DNA of 64,000 bases, from NCBI GenBank assembly GCA_030386875.1, contig CM059576.1, forward strand, positions 64,851,581 to 64,915,580, read 5' to 3'. Shown here in pieces: positions 33,620 to 43,229 of the stretch. Position 1 is the stretch's first letter; each line of letters starts with the position of its first letter. A model generated the notes under the pieces. The model was not told the DNA's origin. It saw only the letters and a program-made list of their open reading frames with translations, and ran no database searches. The DNA is from Morinoia aosen. Taxonomy: Eukaryota; Arthropoda; Malacostraca; Amphipoda; Talitridae. Position numbers and translations under genes: made by a program.

Positions 33620-36583
33620 CTATGACAGAGATGCAAAATGACGTGACACATTTACTCTAAATTCTTTTCCAGTTTTAGAGTTTTTGATATGCTGGGGAAG
33701 CTTGTTCCACAAAAAAGCTCCAGAAACTGAGAGGGCTTTTTGTCCCACGTTAGATGAACGGTAACTGACTAAAACATCGTTCCTCCGGTTTGGTCTTTCG
33801 TTTGGGATATTAGATGGAACAAATTTTACCACCTCTGCATTACTTTGGGGGAGGTACAGAGAGGAGAATACTCGTCGAGCTTTCTGTATCATGAATCTGT
33901 TCGGTATTGGGATCCAGTCGAGTTTTCTTAAAAGAGGGGTGACATGATCGTATTTATTGAAATTTCCTTTGCATACCACTTTGGCGGCGAAGTTTACACA
34001 TTTTTGCAACTCTTCCTGACGACATTTAGGTAAGTCTCCCCACACAAGACTGCAGTAGTCCAGACGCGATAAAACTAAAGACTGAATCACTAATAATCTA
34101 GATTTTTCGTCAAGTGTGTTCTTTATACGATTAAAGAACATTAAGGTTCCGTTAATTTTGTTGCACATTGTTTCGACGTGTGAATTGAAAGTCATATTTT
34201 TGTCAAACCAAACACCCAGATTTTTAACCTTATCGACTGGTTTAATTGTATCGTCTCCAAATGTTAGCTTGAATGGTGGTAAATTTTCAGTCGCATTCTG
34301 TGATCCAAAAATAATGCATTGCGTTTTACTTGCGTTAAGTTTGAGGCCATTATGGTCATACCACAATTTCAGATTTCTCAGAAGGTTTTCAGCGTTGGCT
34401 TGTGTTTCTGTTAAATCCGCTGTTGAGCTTGTCATGGCAATTTGTACGTCATCAGCATACATTGAGATTTTTGTGTTTGCCGGCATGGTGGGGAAATCAT
34501 TGATGAAAATTGAAAATAGGAGTGGGCCGATGATTGAACCTTGAGGAACGCCAAAATTATTTGGTATGAATGATGACATTTTGTTATTCAAGCACACTGC
34601 ATGAGAGCGGTTTCGTAGGTAGCTTTCAAACCACTGAGTGTCTATTCTGAGGTTTGAAATTTTTTGTAGAAGTTTCTTATGCTCAACACTGTCGAAAGCT
34701 TTGGAGAGATCAAGCAATAGTAAGAGAGTTAATTTTTTTTGGTCAATATCATTGTAAATTTTTTCTGTTATGTTTAACAGGGCGTCCTGAGTACTGGTAT
34801 TCCTCCTGTAAGCATATTGATTGCGATGCAGTAGATGTGACTCGTCTATGTAAGACGAGAGCTGGTTTGTTATTACTTTTTCTAATATTTTGGACACAAC
34901 AGGCAGGAGACTGATTGGTCTGTAGTTTGACGCTATGTCGATATCACCAGATTTATGTAATGGCTTAATTATGGATAGTTTCCATTGATCGGGAAACTTG
35001 TTTGTGACTATAGATGTATTTATTATCAAGCGAATAAAGGGTGCTGTGACAAGGAAGCTGTCTTTTATATGTTGGAGGCTAATGCCATCATGTCCAGTCG
35101 CTTTAGTATTCTTTAGTGAGTATAAGATTTTTCGTATCTCTATGACGCTAACTGGCTTTGGTCTCCACTTGTTGCTACTATTTGGGGATGAAACATCGCT
35201 CAGATTTGCCTCTGTAGATGTGTCTGAAACTGTCCTGGATACTTCATTGAAAACATCTTCGCCAACTTTTGAGAAGAAAGTGTTAAAGTCATTCGCCATT
35301 TCTGAGGGGTTGTCAAAAGTGCTTTTGCAGTCTGAATTTTTATACTGAGCAGCTTCTCTAATGATTTCCCAAGTTCTTTTAGGGTTTTGTTTTGCCGCCA
35401 AGAGCTCTTTGTGGAAGTAGTCCCGTTTTGCTTCCTTAACTTTTCTTCGTAGGACCTTCTCATGATCTTTATATAATTTTCGACGCGTACTGTCTGATTT
35501 ATTCAGTTTGTACTCACGCTGCAAATTTCTTTTAGCTCTGCTCAAATGTTTTATCTCATCTGTTATCCATTTAGAAATTCTTGGCTTAACTTTCTTCGTA
35601 GTGAAAGGTGCGCATTCGTCAAGAGCTGATACGAAATTTTCGTTGAAAAGCGAAACTTGTAGATTGACATCATCGGTGTTTTCCATGCCTTGAAATTCAC
35701 TCCATCTGTCTAATAGCTTCTCTTGAAATATTTCAGGGGAGTAGTGGTTTTTCATGCGATATGTAATGTAACTAGATTTCTGTTTCTTTTTTGCAATATT
35801 GATTTGGCATTCTACCGAATGGTGATCAGAAAAGGACGGTAAGATTTCTGTGCTGAGTACTGCTTGGGGATTGTTGGTAATTGCTAGGTCAAGAAGAGTT
35901 TTAGAAGTGTTGGTAATTCGCGTTGGTTCTTGGACCATTTGAGAAAGATTAAGTCTGTGCAGCATCTTGCTTAGCTGATTGTTTTTATTTGTCAGATCCA
36001 CGTTAAAATCTCCGAAAACATAGAAAGACTTTTTGGCTGCAGAGATTGATCTAAGCGTATTTTCAATGAAATCTAATGTTGGACGAAGAGATGCTGACGG
36101 ATGTCTGTAAAGACTGCCGATAATGAAAGACTTGTGTTTGTTTACTTGAACATTGAGCCAAACCATTTCTATGTCTTCGCATTTTTCTTTTATCGGAACT
36201 AAGGATGTAGAGTAGACATCTTTGATGAAAATGCATGAACCGCTACCTCTCTTACTCTTGACTCCGTCATAACGGTACAATTTGTACCCGGTAATGCTGA
36301 GATATGAGCTTTCGACTCGTGAATCGAACCATGTTTCAGATACGCATAAAATATCGATATCGTTAGTGATCAACATTACTCGTACGTCATCCATTTTACT
36401 ATTGAGGCTGCGAGCATTTATGTGCAATATTTTGATATTATTTACCTCAATAGGCAGATCTTTAGTGGAGTTATTGCATTTTTTAGGTCTAGCAGGGCAT
36501 TTAGTATTCGTCTCTAGGTCTTTATTGCCGCGTTCATTGTTTGTGATTTCAGCTTCAAATTCAATTTGATCACTGTTATTTAG
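33620..36583 (-). CDS. LINE ORF2: endonuclease and reverse transcriptase
   Basis: The region is open for 987 codons downstream of the ORF1 stop, in the same frame. Conserved content starts near 36427. The APE-type endonuclease shows HINARSLN, SETWFDS, GDFNVDL (about 36000) and SDHHS (about 35810). The reverse transcriptase shows LLDLSKAFDSVEHKKLL, GVPQGSIIGPLLFSIFIND and MYADDVQIA (about 34450). The C-terminus (DWIPIPNRF, GAFLWNKLP) matches CR1/Daphne-like elements, and there is no RNase H. The first ATG (36394) lies after the catalytic HINARSLN segment, so an independent start would yield a defective enzyme. Translation probably depends on reading through the TGA at 36584-36586. No internal stop or frameshift is present. 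Confidence 0.85.
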   Translation of the reverse strand, partial: LNNSDQIEFEAEITNNERGNKDLETNTKCPARPKKCNNSTKDLPIEVNNIKILHINARSLNSKMDDVRVMLITNDIDILCVSETWFDSRVESSYLSITGYKLYRYDGVKSKRGSGSCIFIKDVYSTSLVPIKEKCEDIEMVWLNVQVNKHKSFIIGSLYRHPSASLRPTLDFIENTLRSISAAKKSFYVFGDFNVDLTNKNNQLSKMLHRLNLSQMVQEPTRITNTSKTLLDLAITNNPQAVLSTEILPSFSDHHSVECQINIAKKKQKSSYITYRMKNHYSPEIFQEKLLDRWSEFQGMENTDDVNLQVSLFNENFVSALDECAPFTTKKVKPRISKWITDEIKHLSRAKRNLQREYKLNKSDSTRRKLYKDHEKVLRRKVKEAKRDYFHKELLAAKQNPKRTWEIIREAAQYKNSDCKSTFDNPSEMANDFNTFFSKVGEDVFNEVSRTVSDTSTEANLSDVSSPNSSNKWRPKPVSVIEIRKILYSLKNTKATGHDGISLQHIKDSFLVTAPFIRLIINTSIVTNKFPDQWKLSIIKPLHKSGDIDIASNYRPISLLPVVSKILEKVITNQLSSYIDESHLLHRNQYAYRRNTSTQDALLNITEKIYNDIDQKKLTLLLLLDLSKAFDSVEHKKLLQKISNLRIDTQWFESYLRNRSHAVCLNNKMSSFIPNNFGVPQGSIIGPLLFSIFINDFPTMPANTKISMYADDVQIAMTSSTADLTETQANAENLLRNLKLWYDHNGLKLNASKTQCIIFGSQNATENLPPFKLTFGDDTIKPVDKVKNLGVWFDKNMTFNSHVETMCNKINGTLMFFNRIKNTLDEKSRLLVIQSLVLSRLDYCSLVWGDLPKCRQEELQKCVNFAAKVVCKGNFNKYDHVTPLLRKLDWIPIPNRFMIQKARRVFSSLYLPQSNAEVVKFVPSNIPNERPNRRNDVLVSYRSSNVGQKALSVSGAFLWNKLPQHIKNSKTGKEFRVNVSRHFASLS

Positions 36584-36586
36584 TCA
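36584..36586 (-). promoter_or_regulatory. Candidate readthrough stop codon TGA-CTA
   Basis: ORF1 ends ATT TTG TGA and the next codons are CTA AAT AAC in the same frame as ORF2. TGA followed by CTA is the best-known stimulatory context for stop-codon readthrough. The ORF2 frame then stays open for 52 codons without an ATG up to the conserved endonuclease start. Confidence 0.65.
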
Positions 36587-38974
36587 CAAAATGGGGGAGG
36601 GAGCAACACGATTTTCATCACGCATTTTCAAGAGGGCGCTATAGTGGTCCTGTTTCCGGTGTATGTTTACCGGAGGACAGTTTATCAGAGCATTTGATGT
36701 AGGGGAGATTGTCGTCTTCCAAATCCCATTGACTCTTTCATCAAATACGTGAATTGGTGTTCTCGTTACATTAGAAAGTATTTGGGGTATGAGGTCTCCA
36801 ACTGCGTGATCGAAGACTTTTCTATCGATGTATTTATCGATGAGTTGTTCGAAACTGCCACTGTTCTTGTCAACGAATTTTGCATACTGGTCCTTGTTTC
36901 TGGAGCTCTCAGTTTTGATGGCTTTTTTCAGAGATATATAATTCCATTTCGATTTTTGTTGTGAAGCAAGCTGCGTCGTTACGGCGTGGAGGAGACAGTG
37001 TCCGTCACCTACAGTGTAAGCAGGCTCCAATTTGAGCGATCGTTTCAAGTCGTCCAGTGTGTGTGCAACGCGTGTGCAGATTTGATTCACTGTTGATTTT
37101 TCGGTAGCAGTATTAGTTTGGTCATTCGACGGAGGCCCGGCAGAGGCATCAGATTTTTTTCGAATAATTTGATTTTCTTTGGAATAGTTTTGAATATCAG
37201 TATTCGCTTGACTTTCCTTGGTTCCTGAGTACTCACTGGAAAGTTGGGAATTGGTTGAAAAGGAGGGCATGTCGCAATCACTATTTGTGTCTGTTGCAAG
37301 TAACGCAAATTTATTTTTCGTACTGACATTATATTTGTCTGAGATCGAATCAGGGAAAGGCTCAGGCTTATTTACGTTCCTCATGCTGTGGGTGAGTGAG
37401 TTACTCACACCTCTGCTTGATGACGCAATCAATTTTGAAGGATTTGGTGTACCATGTGCAGTGATGTGCATAGGCTTATATTCTTTTTGAAAGTCTAATG
37501 TGAGACTATTTGTCTCATTCCGTGAATTTTTCGATTCATTGGAATGATCTACAATTCCATTTATTGCTTGACATTTGTTAAAACGAGGACAATATGGCAC
37601 GGTGATTCGCAATGTTGATTTCATTGCAAGTTGTTGAAGAAAACAGAAGTTCTCTTCCTGGGTCCGAGGCCATTGAAAGTTATTGGGTGCGTCACCATTT
37701 TCATTTTCTGGGTAAGTTTGAAATTGAATCAAGTTTAAACCCAGATTTTTGCAAAAATGCCTCGCTTTGTTGAATTCGTTTGCACTGCAAGCATTGGCAA
37801 TATAAATACGAGAAAGTGCGTACTTTCTTACAATTTGTTGTTTGATTCGAGCAAGGTCTGAGGGCGCGTGGCAGAGACCATCAAAACTTAGTATATAATT
37901 TTTAAATCTAGGCATGCAATTTACAGTATGGAGAAGGTCATCGAAGCGCCCTGATGGAACAGTTTTGATCCAGCACGAGCGATCGATGTCCTTTCTTCTG
38001 ATCGTGCTTAGGATATTATCACCTAGCAGCAAAGTATCGTAAGGTTCTCGACAATTGGAGTCGATTTCACAAGAGATACTAGCAGGTACCACAGGTGCAA
38101 GGTCTTGAGAACTTATATGTGAATTTAAAGCAAAAAGCTGTTCGGTTAGGTTCTGAATGTTTGATACTGTAGAGAAAATCGACGACGGGCTAGGAGGCTC
38201 ACGTTGTCTTAGGGATTTATTGAAAAACGCTGTTGTTAGAGACAAATTGTGAATAATTTCATGAATTTTTTGAGAGCTTGTTATTTGAAGCGGGTGCAAG
38301 TAGCCATTAAAAGAAGCAACAGTGTTATTTTTATTGCTCTGTACTGGAAATTTTATTTTGTTTTCACAGCTTGCACTCTGGGGTAATTTACTGCCAGTAT
38401 CGGTTTGTGCGCGAAAATTATCGAACATATTAGCTGGAGAATGAGAAAAGTCTACCACGCTTGGAATGTCCTTATTAGTAAAAACTATTTTTTCTTGTAC
38501 CACTGATGAGGATGGTGTTTGTGTCCCCGCCGCTGGCGGACAGTTCGGAGCGTTGTTGTTGACGCAGAGCTGGGGAGCTGGCACGCTGTTTTGCTTGTTC
38601 AGATGAGGAGCAGGTGGTTGTGGTGCTGCGGCTGAGACTTCACTGCTTCGAACCTTCAAATGATTGCTGGAGGTTTGGCAGATATGTTTTCCCTCATCCG
38701 GCGATATTGGTTGCATAGTCTTCACTGACGTTGCTTCGGAAGGTGACACACATTCTTTGACGAGGTTACTGGCAGCTGTTAACAAGTCTCCCGTCTTTTG
38801 AGCATTAGAATCTTGTGCGTGAGAGGATGTAGGTCCCCTACTTGCAGGCACTTTGCTTGGTAAGGTCGTATTTTTGCCCCTGAGAAAACCATTTTTTCGG
38901 GATGTTGTGTAGGGCAACATTTGTGCAGAGAACGGCACTTTCCGGCCTGCGTAGCGAGTCTCGTAGTGATGCAT
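36584..38974 (-). CDS. LINE ORF1 with SGNH-like region and OTU protease domain (796 aa)
   Basis: Starts at ATG 38974. Residues 1-300 are Ser/Asn/Pro-rich and low in complexity. Residues ~310-430 look like the SGNH/esterase domain known from CR1-group ORF1 proteins (LLLGDNILSTI, YILSFDG), but the catalytic Ser of GDS is Asn here, so the fold may be a non-enzymatic remnant. Residues ~645-785 form an OTU-type cysteine protease domain: VGDGHCLLHAV carries the Asp and the nucleophile Cys (about 660), and KQDHYSALL carries the His (about 777). OTU enzymes cleave ubiquitin linkages; its role in the element is unknown. It is intact over its whole length and followed in frame by ORF2. Confidence 0.8.
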   Translation of the reverse strand: MHHYETRYAGRKVPFSAQMLPYTTSRKNGFLRGKNTTLPSKVPASRGPTSSHAQDSNAQKTGDLLTAASNLVKECVSPSEATSVKTMQPISPDEGKHICQTSSNHLKVRSSEVSAAAPQPPAPHLNKQNSVPAPQLCVNNNAPNCPPAAGTQTPSSSVVQEKIVFTNKDIPSVVDFSHSPANMFDNFRAQTDTGSKLPQSASCENKIKFPVQSNKNNTVASFNGYLHPLQITSSQKIHEIIHNLSLTTAFFNKSLRQREPPSPSSIFSTVSNIQNLTEQLFALNSHISSQDLAPVVPASISCEIDSNCREPYDTLLLGDNILSTIRRKDIDRSCWIKTVPSGRFDDLLHTVNCMPRFKNYILSFDGLCHAPSDLARIKQQIVRKYALSRIYIANACSANEFNKARHFCKNLGLNLIQFQTYPENENGDAPNNFQWPRTQEENFCFLQQLAMKSTLRITVPYCPRFNKCQAINGIVDHSNESKNSRNETNSLTLDFQKEYKPMHITAHGTPNPSKLIASSSRGVSNSLTHSMRNVNKPEPFPDSISDKYNVSTKNKFALLATDTNSDCDMPSFSTNSQLSSEYSGTKESQANTDIQNYSKENQIIRKKSDASAGPPSNDQTNTATEKSTVNQICTRVAHTLDDLKRSLKLEPAYTVGDGHCLLHAVTTQLASQQKSKWNYISLKKAIKTESSRNKDQYAKFVDKNSGSFEQLIDKYIDRKVFDHAVGDLIPQILSNVTRTPIHVFDERVNGIWKTTISPTSNALINCPPVNIHRKQDHYSALLKMRDENRVAPSPIL

Positions 38975-39032
38975 CGTGCGTTGTAATTGTATAGCTATGA
39001 TGTTTTAAACTATTCTGTGTCAGTAGGGAAGC

Positions 39033-40460
39033 GGAGGTACGAAACACAATAATTCTTCCGTGCACATTTCTCGTCTTCGCCACGTAGGAAGTGAACAAAA
39101 ACTTCACTGAGATGTTAGACATTACCAAAAATTTATCAAATCAAACGTAATTTCTCTGGTTGCTTGGAGCGAAAAAGTTCGTCAGGATTTGCCATGCTCT
39201 GAACGGGAGGCAGAGACGGGAGGCAGGGGTACGGGAAGAGGGGGGGGGGGGAGTGAACGGGTTCGGTGAGGGGTGATTGAGGGGACAAGGACACTTCAGA
39301 CAGACTGGCCTATAGGTCGAGACTGGGCTGAACACCATTTCCTTCGTGTTGCTAGCACTGCTTTGTTAGCTTCGTATTTAAATTGCATGTTTTAAGCAGA
39401 AATAAGACAAAAGTTATTTTTTTTTTCTTTTCGCAGTTCCACAGGTAGCGTCATATACACTCAACATGATGTTTTTTTACAATAACAGATGAGAGAAACC
39501 GAAGATGAAAAAGTTTTTTATCCTTCTCAGATTTTACGTCACTAGTTAACCAACATTTTCCATAAAAAAAAAAACAAGATAATAATGTAAGCCAATTTGG
39601 TGAATCAGAAATTGATTGTGTGCGTTAGAGATTTTTCAACATTCATGCTCTATTGTAACATAGAAATAGTTCGCGAATGATGGTCACTGTTATTTTCCCA
39701 AAAGATGCGAAATTACCAGAGTACACTTTCTATTTTTTTCTATTTATTTTATTTTATTTTATTTTTTTTTTAACATGGCAAATTATTTTCGAAAGTTGCT
39801 GGATCAAGTTTTTTCAATTTTTAGATTTAAAAGTTCCTTCAAAGAAGAAGGTTTTTACCCTTCTCACATTTAACGTCACTAGTTAACCAAAATTGTCCAT
39901 CAAAAGAACATGATAATAATGTAAGCTAATTTGGTGAATCAATAATTGATTGTGTACATTAGAAATTTTTCAACATCCATGTTCTATTGTAACAAAAAAA
40001 TAGGTACGAAACACAATAATTCTTTCGTGCACATTTGCCGTCTCGGCCACGTAGGAAGTGAAACAAAAACTGAAACTGAGAGGTTTGACATTGCCAAAAA
40101 TTGATCAAAACAAACTTAATTTCTTTGGTTGCTTGCAGCGGAAAAAGTTCAGGATTTGCCATGCTATGCTCTGAACGGTCAGAAGACGGGAAGCAGGTGT
40201 ACGGGAAAGGGGGGGGGAGGTGCGGGCTCGGAAAGGGGGGGGGGGGTGCGGGCTCGGCGAGGGGAGACTGAGGGAACAAGGCCACTTCACACTTCACTCA
40301 GGCCTATCGTTCGAGACAGCGCTGAGCACACCATTTCACAACCCTTGCCAGCACTGCTTTGTTGGCTTTTCATTTAAAGTGCACTGATTTAAGCAGAAAT
40401 AAGACAAAAGTTATTTTTTCCCTTTCGCAGTTCCACAGGTAGCAAACACATTCACTGATA
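39033..40460 (-). repeat. Tandem 5' blocks upstream of LINE ORF1
   Basis: Block A (39033-39450) recurs as A' (40002-40455), with AGGTACGAAACACAATAATT, CCACGTAGGAAGTGAA, a long G run and AGCAGAAATAAGACAAAAGT in the same order. Block B (about 39505-39665) recurs as B' (about 39850-40000), with CGTCACTAGTTAACCAA and GATAATAATGTAAGC. The plus-strand order is A, B, spacer, B', A'. Repeated 5' untranslated monomers act as promoters in some LINEs; that role is inferred here. Confidence 0.7.
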
Positions 40461-40615
40461 GTATAATTTTTACGCATGGCTAGGTTATTTCCCCCTTGCA
40501 TTTTCAACAATTACCGCCCCATTTTCCCGCACGTCCGACCGCGACCGAGTCTGAACAGGAAGACCGAGTCTGAACAGGAAGAGTAAATATACACACGTGT
40601 ATGTAAATATACACA

Positions 40616-40835
40616 CGTTCCACAATATACAGCACGTTCCGCAATATACAGCACGTTCCACAATATACAGCACGTTCCACAATATACAGCACGTCCCACA
40701 ATATACAGCACGTCCCACAATATACAACACGTTCCACAATATACAGCACGTTCCACAATATACAGCACGTCCCACACTATACAACACGTTCCACAATATA
40801 CAGCACGTCCCACAATATACAGCACGTCCCAAACC
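40616..40835. repeat. 19-bp minisatellite, second array
   Basis: About 11 copies of AATATACAGCACGTTCCAC with the GTCCC/GTTCC variation. It is the same family as 31342-31598. Open frames of Val/Tyr/Cys or Tyr/Ser/Thr composition on both strands are artefacts of the repeat. Confidence 0.92.
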
Positions 40836-41012
40836 TTGTATCTATTTTCCAGTATCAGTAATACCATCCTGAAAATATCATAAGCGTTTAAGTTAATTGT
40901 GAAGGATAATTTTGCTTGAAATTAAATGCTTAAGGTATTTTTTTGATGGTATTACTGATGCAGGAAAATAATCATTTTTTGTGACAGGCTGTAAATTAGG
41001 CAGTACCATAAG

Positions 41013-41283
41013 CACGGTAGAGAAAACAAGGTAGGGTCAAACCAGTCTTTTATTCGACTACTGTCTGGGTTGCTGACGTCACGGCAACGAACCAATAGCA
41101 GCGCTCATATTGCAACTGGTAGCACTGCTACCCTCAAATCAGTCTCAACTAATGGCCTAACGACACTGCGTTTTGGTGACGTCATAAAGTTTGTTTGAAA
41201 TAAAGCCTTTCTTTTGGCTATCCGAATAAGAAGAAGTGTATTTTCCTCCATAGAAATGACCCTACCTTGTTTCCTCTACCGTG
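41013..41283. mobile_element. hAT-type MITE, 271 bp
   Basis: The terminal inverted repeat CACGGTAGAGAAAACAAGG continues to TAGGGTCA and is matched at the right end with one difference. The flanks ACCATAAG (41005-41012) and ATCATAAG (41284-41291) form an 8-bp target duplication with one mismatch. The CA..G ends and 8-bp duplication fit hAT. The interior contains TGACGTCA-like motifs and no coding sequence. Confidence 0.85.
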
Positions 41284-41291
41284 ATCATAAG

Positions 41292-41940
41292 TCCTGGCCT
41301 GGTATATCAGAAAACGATGAGTGCAACGAATAATATCGTGCATTACTGTTTTTCTGGAGGATGCTCGATTTAACACACTGCCTATGGCTAGTGTGGCTGC
41401 TACGGTCAGTCTGGTTAGGATGGAAGAAGGTGAACTGGAAAAAGGTTCTTCTGCTGTAATACATTTCCAATCTTTTTGAAACGCGTAAAGAATAAAATTA
41501 AACTAGTATGTTTTCTTATACTTTAAAATTTATTTCGGACAAGGTAGCACATAAGTCGAAACATTATTTTCATATTCCGGTACGTGAATGAGCAATTTAC
41601 TTTGTGGTACCCAATATGTACCAACACGTAATCAAAGTACCAAGACTCCAGAACTCCCGATGCAGATCATCAATAACGGACAGTCCGCAAATGAACCGCG
41701 TCAAAATGACGGAGAAAACTGACAACTCGTCAAGGAAGGCTGTCGTCAAACATTATATAGTTTGCTTAGGAGTGTTACAAGCTGTAGAAGCAGCCGAAGA
41801 ATTTATCACTAAAAACTTTAGCTTGCTTTAAATTGCTGTGAATTTTGACCTAAAGCTTCCATAACACACACGGTTTTAAATTAAAACATAACAGCTGCCG
41901 TCTGTCCATCAATATTCACAAGACATCCTCGTGTCATAGA
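41292..41940. other. Noncoding stretch, nothing recognised
   Basis: No supported gene. The frame at 41604-41831 shows no recognisable domain. Confidence 0.45.
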
Positions 41941-41944
41941 TTAA

Positions 41945-42165
41945 CAATTTGACTGCGACGTGCGCCACCGGTGGTATACGGAGGTAATTTTCATAATGCT
42001 GCTGATCGACCAGTAGTTGCAAATTCAATTTTCATAAATACCTAATCAAAGCTAAATAAAGGCATGATCCAGTTCATGTTTGTTATTTTCAATATAGTTC
42101 ACTACAATTGAATTTAAATTTAAGTTTGGTGTTGAACCTAATATTTAGTAGTCGTAGTCAAAGTG
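41945..42165. mobile_element. TTAA-flanked MITE, copy 1 (221 bp)
   Basis: TTAA lies at 41941-41944 and 42166-42169. The ends are CAATTTGACTGCGAC and the complement of CACTTTGACTACGAC. The interior holds GCCACCGGTGG. It is similar throughout to 48462-48681. The TTAA duplication indicates piggyBac-type mobilisation. Confidence 0.85.
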
Positions 42166-42169
42166 TTAA

Positions 42170-42511
42170 GATTATAAGTGAGTTTATGCCTCTCTAACCG
42201 CTACAAAAAAAAGCATATCGAAGAGAGGAAGGAGGAAGGCACCATTTAATATGGAGATAAGGGAATGCGGAATCTATACAGAAGAGGCATGGAAACAGTA
42301 AGTTCAGGAAGAAGTTCATGAAACGAGGTAAAAGTTGTAAGTACTGAAAAACAGGTCAGCAGTGAACCGAAATAAGGTTGTCCTTAACATAACAAAAACA
42401 CTTTATTACAACAAAAATAAGGCCTACCTAACTCTCAGCTCGGGCCCTCGCACATTTTCCTCCAGGGAGCGCCAATTCCCATAGATACAATAGTTGTATC
42501 CCCCTGAGGGG
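42170..42511 (-). mobile_element. SINE-like repeat, inverted copy
   Basis: Complement of the family: the 5' end GTTGTATCCCCCTGAGGGG lies at the right and the 3' end (GAGTTTATGCCTCTCTAACC) at the left, directly abutting the TTAA of the MITE. No target duplication was recognised. Confidence 0.8.
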
Positions 42512-42870
42512 CCTCGCGTCATAGAGCTTTGTTCTCAAAAATGCTAATTCAGTCGAAAATTTACCGTTCGGATGTTAGTATACATTCGTTAAAAAAACGG
42601 TGTTGCGGCACAGTGTCCAAAAAAAGTGTTTCAGATGCTTTCTGAATAGAGACGATGCTGAATTTGTCGAACCACTTGGCATCGAGACAGCTTAGGAGAT
42701 GCGGGCCATTAGTGGCCTGGGTGAGCAAACAAGCTTAGCAATTTAGTCTTTAAATTTTTTCATAATACAGAGGGTCGAAATAAAGTCTAACTTCGACATT
42801 AATGCTCCCCTGGTTCCTGCAAGTGACTTCGAGAGTATTTTGAGGTTAACAATTTTTTTAACTAGGAACA

Positions 42871-43184
42871 TGTAATGTCGCTATTTTCAGTACGACATTA
42901 GGTTTATTTTAAGAGGAAGCTTTAACTTCAATTCGCCTAGCAGAATACCAGGCGGGAGCAAAGGAAACACACAGGAGGACTTCTAGTACTGTACTGGTTT
43001 CAAAAAGGGACACACATGCCTTAAGACTAGAGCGCCCCCGGAAGTTAAACAAAGCCCTTCCGGTAAATGCACAACACGGCGGCATCCGTCGGTTGCGTTT
43101 TTGACACTTCCGCCGGTGACCGCGATATCCCAAACCAAGTGTTATAAGGACATCCGGCTCCGAGGCCTATATTGAGATACTACA
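42871..43184 (-). repeat. gypsy 3' LTR
   Basis: 314 bp, TG...CA ends. On the minus strand it is preceded by the polypurine tract and followed by the target duplication GAACA. Confidence 0.93.
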
Positions 43185-43197
43185 ATTTCCCTCCCTT
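43185..43197 (-). promoter_or_regulatory. Polypurine tract
   Basis: Reads AAGGGAGGGAAAT on the minus strand, immediately before the TGTAG of the 3' LTR. This is the expected plus-strand primer site for reverse transcription. Confidence 0.85.
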
Positions 43198-43229
43198 AAG
43201 ATGAATATATGACACAAGGAAGGAAGAAC

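Larger units (their letters stand above)
33540..40460 (-). mobile_element. CR1/Daphne-like LINE retrotransposon
   Basis: Consists of tandem upstream blocks (39033-40460), ORF1 (38974-36584) and an in-frame ORF2 ending at 33620. Both frames are uninterrupted apart from the TGA between them, which suggests a recent insertion. Borders are approximate: no target duplication was recognised and the right edge is set by the last repeated block. Confidence 0.7.

Noticed and set aside
34116-37490. Plus-strand frames opposite the CR1-like LINE
   Set aside because: Antisense shadows of the LINE frames.
40485-40872. Cys-rich frames across the 19-bp array
   Set aside because: Several overlapping frames on both strands reflect the tandem repeat only.
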